NCBI RefSeq assembly: GCF_018070045.1 | Contig: NZ_JAGPYK010000013.1 | Span: 1-64,000, forward strand | DNA length: 64,000 nt | Origin: Micromonospora sp. U21 | Lineage (GTDB): Bacteria > Actinomycetota > Actinomycetes > Mycobacteriales > Micromonosporaceae | Reading direction: 5' to 3' | In this document: positions 44,286 to 53,800 of the stretch, piece after piece | How the letters are laid out: every line of letters starts with the position of its first letter | Numbering within the stretch: the first letter of the stretch is position 1 | Notes under the pieces: model-generated | What the model was told of the DNA's origin: nothing | Database searches by the model: none | What the model saw: the letters and a program-made list of their open reading frames with translations, nothing else | Position numbers and translations under genes: made by a program

Positions 44286-44822
44286 GTGCCCCGACGTCTC
44301 GCCACCCTGCTCGCCTCGGGCGCGCTCGCGCTGCTCGCCACCCTCGCCATCGCCTCCCCCGCCGCCGCCGTCACCCCCCAGCAGCGACTCTCGGTGCTCT
44401 CCAGCTGGACCCAGACCAGCGCGAGCAGCTACAACTCCTGGAACAGCGCCCGGGTCAACCGGGCTCCCTGGGCTGAGTACAACTTCAACTGGTCCACCGA
44501 CTACTGCTCGTCGAGCCCCGACAACCCGCTCGGGTTCACCTTCAACCTGGGCTGCTACCGGCACGACTTCGGCTACCGCAACTACAAGTCGGTCGGTCAG
44601 TTCTCCGCCAACAAGTCCCGGCTCGACAGCGCCTTCTACGCGGACCTGAAGCGGGTCTGCGCCACGTACAACGCGGTGGTCCGGCCCGCCTGCCTCAGCC
44701 TGGCCTGGACCTACTACCAGGCGGTCAGCATCTTCGGTTCGGTGGCGGCCGTGCAGCAGGCCGACATCGACCGTGCCGCCCGAATGAAGGCCGACGCCGA
44801 GCGCCGAGCGGCCGCAAGCTAA
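44286..44822 (+). CDS. Secreted prokaryotic phospholipase A2
   Basis: GTG 44286 with GGAGGT upstream gives 178 residues. A Sec signal (LASGALALLATLAIASPAAA) precedes the small helical enzyme. The catalytic block is CYRHDFGYRN (His and Asp dyad, about residue 98-101), with the calcium-loop region CSSSPDNPLGFTFNLGC before it. Four Cys make two disulfides likely. Expected to release fatty acids from phospholipids outside the cell. Intergenic DNA before it holds direct repeats. Confidence 0.92.
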   Translation: MPRRLATLLASGALALLATLAIASPAAAVTPQQRLSVLSSWTQTSASSYNSWNSARVNRAPWAEYNFNWSTDYCSSSPDNPLGFTFNLGCYRHDFGYRNYKSVGQFSANKSRLDSAFYADLKRVCATYNAVVRPACLSLAWTYYQAVSIFGSVAAVQQADIDRAARMKADAERRAAAS

Positions 44823-44846
44823 TCCCAGCCCCTGGCCCCTGGCCGC

Positions 44847-44906
44847 GTTGATCAAGAGGTTCCGGTCATCGGAAGCCCGCTTCCTGACGCGAACCTCTTG
44901 ATCAAC
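44847..44906. repeat. Perfect 16-bp inverted repeat, GTTGATC family
   Basis: GTTGATCAAGAGGTTC (44847-44862) pairs exactly with 44891-44906 across a 28-nt loop. It shares its outer GTTGATC...GATCAAC with 44-106, but the inner arm differs. It lies between the convergent phospholipase and cyclase-STAND genes. Confidence 0.85.
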
Positions 44907-44918
44907 AAGGCTGTGGGC

Positions 44919-47759
44919 TCAGGCCCGTTCGGTCCTGGTGGCCGGGTGCCGGTCCGGGTTGGCGGGACGGCGCGGCCCAGGCCGGGACAGCCCGGTGCTG
45001 AACCGGGTCGAATCCGCTGCCAGGTCCGGGTGCTCCACGTCCAACGCCAGCGCCGCCGCCTCGTCCAACCCCAGCTCGGCGCCCTCTCCGTACGCGTCGT
45101 CGAAGGCCGCGTCACCCAGTACCCCACGCAGCTCCGCCTGCTGGTCGTCCCAGTAGCCGCCGTAGATGCCCGGTGTGGATCGCATACTGGCCCGGGTGGC
45201 CTGCGCCGCCCCGAACAGCCGGGCGGCAGTCAACCGGTCCCCACCGGCCGCGCAGCGCACCGCGATCGCGTTCAACGTGTCGCACGCCCGGCCGTGGTAG
45301 CCGTGGCCCATCCGGGAGCGCAGCGCCACCAGCAGGTGCTCGTGCGCTGCGATCACGTCCTCCCGGGCCAGCGCGACCATGCCGAGCAGCATGTCCACCG
45401 AGCGTCGGCCCCGCTCCACCGGCCGGGCCGCCTCCACCGGACGGACCGCACCCAGCAGGTCCGCCGCCTCCTCCAGCGCGCCCCTTCGCCACAGCAGCTC
45501 AGCCAGGCTGAACACCGCGAACAGCGCCTCGCCGACCACGTCCTGCCCGTGCGCCCAGTCGATGACCTCCCGGCACACCCGTTCGGCCTCGACGAACTGT
45601 CCCATGTCGACCAGCGGCGCGGCCCGCCCGGCGAGTACCCGGGCCAGCAGACCAGCGTCACCGGCCTGCCGGGCGGCCGCCTCCGCCCGCTGGGAGAAGC
45701 GCAGCTCCTCGGCGAACTCGCCGTCCGCGCCGGCGTGCAGCGAATGCATGTGGTACGCCGCCGCCAGCTCAGCCTCCGGGATCCGCTCCCCGGTCTCGGC
45801 GATCCGCCCGTACAGCCGGAACAGCCAGAGCCGCCCCTCCCGGGCCAGCCCACGCTCACGCCACCACTGGTCCAGGCCGCCGGCCAGGCGGAGGCCGGCG
45901 CGCGCGCTGCCGCCGGTGGTGCACCACCGCAGCGCGGCCCGAAGCTCTCCGGCCAGCGGGTCGAGGGCGTAGAGCGACAGCGTCACCGGCCGGCCGTCCG
46001 GGCCCAGGTGAGCCCGCTCCAGCGCGTGCGCCGACCAGGCCACGTGCCGGTCCCGGGCGGCCTGCTCCTCACCCGCCTCGGCCAGCCGCCGCGCGGCGTA
46101 CGCCCGGATCGGGTCGAGCATCCGGTACGTGCTGCCGGCGGCACGCGGCTCGGCCAGCACCATCGACTTGTCCACCAGCACCGACAGCGGATCCAACGGG
46201 TCGTCACCCAGCAGCCACTCCACCGTCGCCAGGTCCACCGGCCCGGCGAAGACGGCCAGCCAGCGCAGCAGCCGGGCGGCCCGAGGCCCCAACGTGCGGT
46301 ACGACCAGGTGACGGTGGCCTGCATGGTCAGGTGCCGTTCGGTGGCCGAGCGCTGCACCGCCCTGCTCGCCGGGGTGGGCGGCGACGCGCCGGCCGCCGC
46401 GGCCACCAGGTCCACGGTGTCCTGCTGGTTACCCGACCAGCCCCGCTCCACCGGCGGCGGCTCCGGGTCCTCCCGGCCGGCGTCCAGCGTGCCGAGCACG
46501 TCGTCGAGCCGCTCGGCGAGCTGCCCGACGGAGAGCACCCGCAACCGGGCGGCGGCCAGCTCGATGGCCAGCGGCAGACCGTCCAGCCGCTGCACCACAC
46601 GACGCAGATCGGCGGACTCGGCCGGATCCGGTTGCCGCCCACCACGCGCAGCCGCCGTACGGTCCAGCAACAGCGCCACCGCGTCGCTCGCCGCGCCGTC
46701 CGCCCCCGGATCGACCGAGAGCGGCGGGATCCGCCACACCACCTCACCGGGCAGGCTGAACGACTCGCGGCTGGTGGCCAGCACCCGCACGCCGCCCCCG
46801 CCGGAGAGCAGGCGCGAGATGACCTCCGCGCAGGCGGAAGGCTGCGTGTCGCAGGTGTCCAGCACGACCAGCATCCGACGGCCGGCGGCGTATTCGACCA
46901 GGGTGTCCAGCATCGGCCGGCCCGGCTCGGGTCGCAGCCCGAGCACCGCGGCGATGGCGAACGCCACCAACCCCGGGTCGGTCACCGCGGCGATGTCGAC
47001 GAACCAGACCCCGTCCGGGTACGTCTCGACCACCCCGCTGGCCAACTCCACGGCGAGCCGGGTCTTGCCCGCGCCACCCGCGCCCAGCACGGTGACCAGC
47101 CGGTGCTCCTTCACCAGCCGGCCCAGCTCGGCCCGCTCGGCCTGCCGGCCGACGAACGAGGTCACCTGGGTCGGCAGGTTGTGCGCCACCGCGTCGGCGG
47201 TGCGGGGTCGGGGGAACTGCCGCTCCAGTCCGGGCGCGACCAGCTGGAACAGTCGTTCCCGGTCGTCGAAGCCGCGCAGCCGGTGCAGGCCCAGGTCGAG
47301 CAGGGTGGCACCGGGTGGCAGCGGCTCCGCCCGGCGGGCGGTGGGCGCCGAACAGAGCACCTGCCCGCCGTGCGCGGCGGCGGCCACCCGGGCCGCCCGG
47401 TGCACCTCGGGGCTGGCGTACTCCCCGTCGCGCGGCTCGGCGTAGCCGGTGTGCAGGCCCATCCGGACCCGAGGCGCCGCTTCCGCGGTCGGCCAGTCAT
47501 GGCTCGCCAGCGCGCGCTGGGCGGTCAGGCAGGCGGTCAACGCCGCTGCGGCGTCGTCGAAGGCCAGGAAGAACGAGTCGCCCTCGGTCAGCAGCTCCGC
47601 GCCACCGGTGCTCGCCAGCGTCCGGCGTAGCAGCCGTCGGTGCTCGGCGAGCACCGGGCGGTAGTCCGGGCCGAGCAGCTGGGCCAGCCGGGTCGAGCCC
47701 TCGATGTCGGTGAACACGAAGGTCACCCAACCGCTCGGGAGCTGGATCCGTGGCGACAT
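44919..47759 (-). CDS. Adenylate/guanylate cyclase domain-STAND NTPase regulator
   Basis: ATG 47759 has GGAGG (47768-47772) 8 nt upstream and gives 946 residues. The N-terminal class III cyclase domain has metal Asp in FVFTDIEGSTRL and the second in LTEGDSFFLAF. An NB-ARC-like NTPase follows: VLGAGGAGKTRLAVEL (about 225), LVVLDTCD, LATSRESF and LPLAIELAAARL. The long C-terminal half is alpha-helical with TPR-like pairs. There is no LuxR DNA-binding end. It may make cyclic nucleotide under control of the STAND switch. The C-terminal tail is disordered. Confidence 0.92.
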   Translation of the reverse strand: MSPRIQLPSGWVTFVFTDIEGSTRLAQLLGPDYRPVLAEHRRLLRRTLASTGGAELLTEGDSFFLAFDDAAAALTACLTAQRALASHDWPTAEAAPRVRMGLHTGYAEPRDGEYASPEVHRAARVAAAAHGGQVLCSAPTARRAEPLPPGATLLDLGLHRLRGFDDRERLFQLVAPGLERQFPRPRTADAVAHNLPTQVTSFVGRQAERAELGRLVKEHRLVTVLGAGGAGKTRLAVELASGVVETYPDGVWFVDIAAVTDPGLVAFAIAAVLGLRPEPGRPMLDTLVEYAAGRRMLVVLDTCDTQPSACAEVISRLLSGGGGVRVLATSRESFSLPGEVVWRIPPLSVDPGADGAASDAVALLLDRTAAARGGRQPDPAESADLRRVVQRLDGLPLAIELAAARLRVLSVGQLAERLDDVLGTLDAGREDPEPPPVERGWSGNQQDTVDLVAAAAGASPPTPASRAVQRSATERHLTMQATVTWSYRTLGPRAARLLRWLAVFAGPVDLATVEWLLGDDPLDPLSVLVDKSMVLAEPRAAGSTYRMLDPIRAYAARRLAEAGEEQAARDRHVAWSAHALERAHLGPDGRPVTLSLYALDPLAGELRAALRWCTTGGSARAGLRLAGGLDQWWRERGLAREGRLWLFRLYGRIAETGERIPEAELAAAYHMHSLHAGADGEFAEELRFSQRAEAAARQAGDAGLLARVLAGRAAPLVDMGQFVEAERVCREVIDWAHGQDVVGEALFAVFSLAELLWRRGALEEAADLLGAVRPVEAARPVERGRRSVDMLLGMVALAREDVIAAHEHLLVALRSRMGHGYHGRACDTLNAIAVRCAAGGDRLTAARLFGAAQATRASMRSTPGIYGGYWDDQQAELRGVLGDAAFDDAYGEGAELGLDEAAALALDVEHPDLAADSTRFSTGLSRPGPRRPANPDRHPATRTERA

Positions 47760-47911
47760 GCGTGGAACCTCCGCCCGTGACGTCGGGTTCATGCTGCCTG
47801 AGTCCGAACGGTCACGCATCGTGAGAACGGCCGGGCAGGTGCCGCCTCAAGGTGCCACTCGGACCCGTTCCCGGCAAGGGCGGCCCACCAAGCGGCCGCG
47901 AATTGGCCGGA

Positions 47912-48124
47912 TCAGCAGCCGCAGGCGCCGCCGCAGCAGCCGCCCCCGGTGGCCGCCGGGGCCCCGCCACCCGCGCCCCGGCCGGTGATCGCAATCGCGG
48001 AGAGCAGCTTGACCGTGTCGGCGTGTCCCTGCGGGCAGCTGGCGGGCGCGCCAGCCGCCGCCATTGGACGGTTGACCTCGAACGTGTCGCCGCAGGCGCG
48101 GCAGCGGAACTCGTACCTGGGCAT
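47912..48124 (-). CDS. FmdB-type zinc-ribbon protein
   Basis: The 70-residue protein begins MPRYEFRCRACGDTF and has CPQGH, the two knuckles of an FmdB zinc ribbon (second knuckle Cys/His). The C-terminus is GGGCCGGACGC, a Cys-rich tail that may hold another metal. It starts 55 nt from the divergent transglycosylase gene. Confidence 0.88.
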   Translation of the reverse strand: MPRYEFRCRACGDTFEVNRPMAAAGAPASCPQGHADTVKLLSAIAITGRGAGGGAPAATGGGCCGGACGC

Positions 48125-48167
48125 GGCAACCAGGGTACGTGGACCTGACGTCCAACGGGGCATGGGT

Positions 48168-48173
48168 GATACT
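48168..48173 (+). promoter_or_regulatory. Possible -10 element for a leaderless transcript
   Basis: GATACT ends 7 nt before the GTG at 48180, the spacing expected if transcription begins at the start codon. This supports the GTG over the ATG at 48162. Confidence 0.4.
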
Positions 48174-48179
48174 CGACGG

Positions 48180-49661
48180 GTGGCGGACGGCGAGGACAAA
48201 ACGCGTGTGCAACCGTTGCGACCGGCCGCGCCGCTGGACGGGCCGCTCCAAGGATCGGGGGCCGCGCCGGATCCGGTGCCACGGGCCGTGCCCCGCCCCC
48301 GCCGGCCCTGGCTGAGCGGCAGGGCCGCCGGTGCGCCCAACCCACCGACGGGCACGGCGCCCGCGGCCCCGACCGCCCCCGAACCTGCGGCCGCCAGCCC
48401 TGCCGGTGCACCCGAGGCCGACGTCCCCGTCGCGGCCACGAAGGCCGACGCCCCGGCCGGAGACACGAAGGCCGACTCCCCTGCCGGGGGTACGGAGGCT
48501 GACGCCCCGGCCGGAGACACGAAAGCCGACGCGCCCGCTGGCGACCTGACCGCGCCGAGCCCGGCCACCGGATCGGACGCGGCGACCACGCCGGCCGGGC
48601 CGGATGCCGGGACGTCGGCTGGCGATGCGAAGCCGGTGCCTCTGGCCGGTGCCGCCACGGCAGGCCAGGCTTCGACCACTGTGGACGACCCTGCCAGCGC
48701 TCCGAAGTCCGACCCCGGCCGACGGCGGCGGGTCCCGTTCGCGCACGCGCTTCGCCTGCCGCCACGCCAGGCGGCGGTGACCGCGGCCCGGGCGACCCGA
48801 GCCTGGGCCCGCCGACCCAGCGGTCGGCTCACCCTGCCCGGGGTCTTCCTGCTCGCCCTGGTGGCCGCGACCGCCGCGGCGGGCGCGCTGCTCGTCCCGG
48901 CTGCCATCCGCGCGTCCCGGCCGGTCGCGGTCGACGCCTCCGTCACGCCGACCGCGGCCGTTCCGCCCCCGGTGCTGCCGTCCGGGGTGCCCACCGGCCC
49001 GCTGCCGACCGGGTCCCTTCCCACCGGCCCGCTGCCGACCGGGCCACTCCCCAGCGGCGGCGTGCCGACCGGGCCGGTGATCGGTGGGCGCCCCTCGGAC
49101 GCCCTGGCCGGCTGGGCGCAGCAGGTTGGCGCCAAGGTCGGTGTCCCGCCGGCCGCGATGCAGGCGTACGGCTACGCCGAGCTGGTGCTCGCCCAGACCA
49201 ACCGCAGCTGTGCGCTGAGCTGGACCACGCTGGCCGCGATCGGTCAGGTCGAGTCCGGGCACGGCGCGGCCAACGGCGCCCGGTTGGGGCAGGACGGCAA
49301 GGCCCTGCCGCAGATCATCGGCCTGCCGCTGGACGGGCGCGACGGCCGGATGCGGATCATCGACACGGACCGAGGGCTGCTCGACCAGGACACCTCGTTC
49401 GACCGTGCGATCGGGCCGATGCAGTTCATCCCGACGACCTGGCAGGAGATCGGCGCGGACGCGGACAACGACGGCGTCAAGGACCCGCACGACCTGGACG
49501 ACGCCGCCCTGGCGGCGGGAAACTACCTGTGCAAGAACAACCGCAACCTGAGCATTCCGGGCGACTGGTGGAACGCGATCCTGTCGTACAACGACGTGCG
49601 CCGGTACGCCCAGGACGTCTACGACACCGCGAACCGGTACGGACGGGCCAGCCGCACGTGA
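48180..49661 (+). CDS. Membrane-anchored lytic transglycosylase with repeat-rich lead
   Basis: GTG 48180 gives 493 residues; ATG 48162 would add six. The first about 220 residues are Ala/Pro/Asp-rich with a fourfold TKADAPAGD repeat. One membrane helix (about 222-244, LPGVFLLALVAATAAAGALL) follows, then a Pro/Thr/Gly stalk (PTGPLPTG repeats). The C-terminal domain is an SLT-type transglycosylase: catalytic Glu in AIGQVESGHG (about 356), then GPMQFIPTTW and AILSYNDVRRYAQDV. Cuts peptidoglycan glycan strands. The cytoplasmic repeat lead is unusual. Confidence 0.9.
   Translation: MADGEDKTRVQPLRPAAPLDGPLQGSGAAPDPVPRAVPRPRRPWLSGRAAGAPNPPTGTAPAAPTAPEPAAASPAGAPEADVPVAATKADAPAGDTKADSPAGGTEADAPAGDTKADAPAGDLTAPSPATGSDAATTPAGPDAGTSAGDAKPVPLAGAATAGQASTTVDDPASAPKSDPGRRRRVPFAHALRLPPRQAAVTAARATRAWARRPSGRLTLPGVFLLALVAATAAAGALLVPAAIRASRPVAVDASVTPTAAVPPPVLPSGVPTGPLPTGSLPTGPLPTGPLPSGGVPTGPVIGGRPSDALAGWAQQVGAKVGVPPAAMQAYGYAELVLAQTNRSCALSWTTLAAIGQVESGHGAANGARLGQDGKALPQIIGLPLDGRDGRMRIIDTDRGLLDQDTSFDRAIGPMQFIPTTWQEIGADADNDGVKDPHDLDDAALAAGNYLCKNNRNLSIPGDWWNAILSYNDVRRYAQDVYDTANRYGRASRT
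48438..48545 (+). repeat. Four tandem 27-nt coding repeats
   Basis: Four head-to-tail 27-nt units encode TKADAPAGD with small changes (TKADSPAGG, TEADAPAGD). They are likely to vary in copy number between strains. Confidence 0.75.
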
Positions 49662-49733
49662 AGTGATCGTCCGCATACATTGGAGAACTGGACACTTCCC
49701 CCGGGCAGCTGTTAGCGGCAAGCTAGACGGGTG

Positions 49734-50750
49734 ATGGTGCGCGAGTGGGACCCCAGGACCGCGTCGTCCGCCGAGATCGCGTCGCTGCTGGAGACGCTGA
49801 ACGCGGTTCTGGCGGTCGATCTCCCGCAGGATCCGCCGTGGCGGGAGGACTCCCTGCGGGAATACCTCGCCGAGGTGATGCCAGGTGAGCGGCGGATCTC
49901 CTGGATCGCCCAGGCCGAGCCGACCGCCCCAGGCGGTCCGGGCGCGGTGCTCGGGCAGGTCCACGTGCTGCTCCTGGGCGACATCGGCGTGCTCGAGGTG
50001 CTGGTGCACCCGTCCGCGCGGCGCACCGGGCTCGGCCGCGACCTGGTGCTGCGCGCCGCCCGCCGGGTCTACCAGGAGGGCTTCCGGTCGATCGGGGTCG
50101 AGGTGGTCGGCGACACGCCGGCGGTGGGCTTCTACGAGGCGCTCGGTTTCACCCGGGAGTACGTGGAGACGCGCAGCGTGCTCGACCTCGCCACGGTCGA
50201 CTGGACCGAGCTGGCCGGGATGGCCACCGGCATCGGGGCGGGCTACCACCTGGAGTTCTTCCCCGGCGGGCCGCCGGACGACCTGATCGAGGCGTACGCG
50301 CGGGCCAAGGCGGAGGTGCGCGACGTCGACGACGGCGAGCTGCGCCCCAGCTCCTACGACCCGCAGCGGCTGCGGGACAGCCTGGACACGCTCCACCGGC
50401 GGGGCATGAAGCCGTACATCGTGCTGGCTCGGCACGAGCAGAGCGGCGAGGTGGCCGGCCTGACCGAGGTGGTGGTGCCGGCACAGCACCCCACCCGAGC
50501 CGACCAGTACGACACGATCGTGGCGCAGGACCACCGGGGCTACGGCATCGATCGGGCGATCAAGGCCCGGATGCTGCTGGAGCTGCGCTCCGCCGAGCCG
50601 GCGCTGGCCGAGGTGCAGACCTGGAACGCCCAGGCCAACGAGGCGATGCTCAAGGTCAACGCGGAGCTGGGCTACCGGCCCGACCGGGACTGGTGCGAAT
50701 ACAGCGTCGACATCGCCGAGCTGGTGCACCGCGTCGACGCACCACGCTGA
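49734..50750 (+). CDS. Double-GNAT acetyltransferase
   Basis: ATG 49734 (with GTG at 49731 and 49737 as alternatives) gives 338 residues. The N-terminal GNAT domain has VLVHPSARRTGLGRDLV (the acetyl-CoA pyrophosphate loop) and GFYEALGF. The C-terminal half has the degenerate VVAQDHRGYGIDRAIKARML. This two-domain layout recalls mycothiol-synthase-type and related enzymes, but no specific substrate motif is evident. Confidence 0.85.
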   Translation: MVREWDPRTASSAEIASLLETLNAVLAVDLPQDPPWREDSLREYLAEVMPGERRISWIAQAEPTAPGGPGAVLGQVHVLLLGDIGVLEVLVHPSARRTGLGRDLVLRAARRVYQEGFRSIGVEVVGDTPAVGFYEALGFTREYVETRSVLDLATVDWTELAGMATGIGAGYHLEFFPGGPPDDLIEAYARAKAEVRDVDDGELRPSSYDPQRLRDSLDTLHRRGMKPYIVLARHEQSGEVAGLTEVVVPAQHPTRADQYDTIVAQDHRGYGIDRAIKARMLLELRSAEPALAEVQTWNAQANEAMLKVNAELGYRPDRDWCEYSVDIAELVHRVDAPR

Positions 50751-50843
50751 GGGAATTCACGAAAGTGTCCAATGGGGGATGGACGATGGACAGCCGGGCA
50801 CCTTAACGTGCGTTGACTCCCATCCACCCATCGTGGAGGCCCT

Positions 50844-53800
50844 ATGCGCCCGCGCCGCACAATCGCCGCGCTCGCGACCGCCACCGTCGCCGTGACCGTC
50901 ACGGCCCTCGGCGTCGCACCCACCGCGGCCAGCGCCGCGCCAACCGACCTGTTCATCTCGGAGTACGTCGAAGGTTCGTCGAACAACAAGGCGATCGAGC
51001 TGTTCAACGGCACCGGTGGCGCCGTCGACCTCAGCGCCGGCGGCTACCAGCTCCAGCTCTTCTTCAACGGCTCCGGCACGGCGACCACCATCGCGCTGAC
51101 CGGGACGGTGGCCGCTGGCGACGCGTTCGTGTTCGCCAGCGCCTCGGCCGGGTCCGCCATCCTCGCCCAGGCCGACCAGACGACCGGGGCGAGCTTGTTC
51201 AACGGCGACGACGCGATCGTGCTGCGCCGGGGCACCACCGTGCTCGACTCGATCGGCCAGGTGGGCGTCGACCCGGGCACCGAGTGGGGCACCGGAGCCA
51301 CCAGCACGGCCGACAACACCCTGCGCCGGCTGCCCACCGTGACCGCCGGTGACACCGACCCGTCGGACCCGTTCGATCCCGCCGTGCAGTGGGCCGGCTT
51401 CCCGGTCGACACCTTCGACGGGCTCGGCACGCACACCGTGGACGGCGGTGGCCCGGTCGACGCGCCAGCCGCGCTGACCTGCGGCGGGCCAATGGTCACC
51501 GCCGCGGGCACGGCGGCGACCCGCGAGGTCACCGCCACCGACCCGGACGACACGATCGTCGACCTGGCGGTGACCGCGGTCAGCCCGGCACCGGCCACCG
51601 GCTCGATCACGCGCACCGCGCTCACCCCGGCCGAAGGGGTGGGTGGCACCGCCCGTGCCACGGTCGGCGCGAGCGCCGACCTCGCCGCCGGGGCGTACAC
51701 CGTCACGGTCACCGCGACCGACGCGGGCGGCGGCACCGCCAGCTGCGCGCTGGTCGTGCAGGTGACGCGGGAGCTGACCGTCGGCGAGGTGCAGGGCCCG
51801 ACCACCGACGACGAGTCCGGCCCGGCCGACCGGTCGCCGCTCGCACCGGCGAGCGGCAACGGCACCAGCAGCACGCTGTACGACGTACGTGGCGTGATCA
51901 CCCAGCTGACCCTGGCTCTTACCTCGGCCGGCGCGGAGCAGCACGGGTTCTTCCTGCAGAGCCGCACCGGCGACACCGACGGCGACCCGACCAGCTCCGA
52001 CGGCGTCTTCGTGTTCATGGGCACCTTCACCTCACTGATCGGCGGTTACGTGCCGACGGTCAGCGACGAGGTGGTGCTCCGGGCCCGGGTGTCGGAGTAC
52101 TTCAACTTCACCCAGCTCTCCGGCGCCTCGCTGGTCCGGCGGATCGCGACCGGCCTGGCCGTGGACACCACGGTCGCGGTGACCGACGCGGCGCCGCCGG
52201 CCGAGCTGACCGACGCGCAGCGCTTCTGGGAGCGGCACGAGGGCGCCCGCCTGCGCGTCCGCGCGGGTAGCGGTGCGGTGAGCGGTCGGGACGTCTTCTC
52301 GTCCACGGCCGACGCCGAGCTGTGGGTGGTCGACCGGGACGACCCGCTGCTGGACCGCGCCGACCCGTACGCCCGGCGGGTGTTCCGGGACTCCCACCCG
52401 CTGGACAACGACCCGACCCGCCGCTTCGACGACGGCAACGGCCAGCGGGTGCTGCTCGGCAGCATGGGCGTGAAGGGCACCGCCGGGGACAGCACCGCGC
52501 TGCTCCCGCCGGCGCACACCTTCGACACGCTGCGCACCGACGCGGTGGGCGGCGTCTACTACTCGTTCGAGAAGTACGGCGTCCAGGTCGAGCGGGCGGA
52601 GTTCGCCGCCGGGGCCGACCCGTCGAAGAACAACCCGCCGAAGCCGGCGGACCGGTCGCAGGAGGTGGCTGTGGCCACCTACAACGTGGAGAACCTGTAC
52701 GACTACCGCGACGACCCCTTCGACGGCTGCGACTTCGCCGGCAACGCCGGCTGCACCGGGGTCAGCCCGCCCTTCGACTACGTCCCGGGCAGCGAGGCGG
52801 AGTACCGCGAGCAGCTGGCCGCGCTCGCCGACCAGATCGTCAAGGACCTGCACGCACCGGACCTGATCCTGGTGCAGGAGGCCGAGGACCAGGACATCTG
52901 CACGGTCTCCGGGGCTGCGCTGAGCTGCGGCGACACCAACAACGCCGATGGCGCTCCGGACAGCATCCAGGAGTTGGCGCTCACGGTGGCGGCGGCCGGT
53001 GGGCCCACGTACGCCGCCGCCTACGACCGGACCGGCGCGGACGCCCGCGGCATCACCGCCGCCTTCCTGTACCGCACCGACCGGGTGTCGCTGGCGGCCG
53101 CGACGGCGACCGACCCGCTGCTGGGTTCGGCGCCGACCGTCCAGTACCGGGCTCCGGGTCTGCCGGCCAACGCCGACGTGCAGAACCCGAAGGCGCTCAA
53201 CGCGGTGCTGCCGTCCGACGTGGACACCTCGACGGGCCGGGACGGTAACAACGTCTTCACCCGGGCTCCCCAGCTGGGCAGGTTCAGCGTGGCCGCGACG
53301 CCCGGCTCGACCGAGCGGTTCACCCTGTACGCGCTCAGCAACCACTACTCCTCCGGCCCGGACAGCCGGGTCGGGCAGCGGCGGGAGCAGGCGCGTTACG
53401 GCGCGGCGATCGTCACCGCGATCGAGGCGGCCGACCAGACCGCCCGGGTGGTCTACGGCGGGGACCTGAACGTCTTCCCCCGCCCGGACGATCCGATCGC
53501 CACCGGCGACCAGCCCACGCCGTCGGACCAGCTCGCCCCGCTGTACGAGGCGGGCCTGCACAACCTGTGGGACAACCTCGTCGCGGACGTGCCGGCCTCC
53601 GCCTACTCGTACAGCTTCGAGGGGCAGGCGCAGACGCTCGACCACCTGTTCGTCAACGACGCGCTCTACGGCGACCTGGTGCAGGTGCGGGCGGCGCACA
53701 TCAATGCCGACTGGCCGGCCGAGTTCAGCGGCGACGGGTCGCGGGGGTCCAGCGACCACGACCCGCAGGTGGCCCGGTTCCGGTCCCGCGCGTCGCTGAC

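Noticed and set aside
44898..47630. 910-codon plus-strand frame opposite the cyclase-STAND gene
   Set aside because: Arg/Gln/His-rich shadow of a gene with clear motifs on the other strand.
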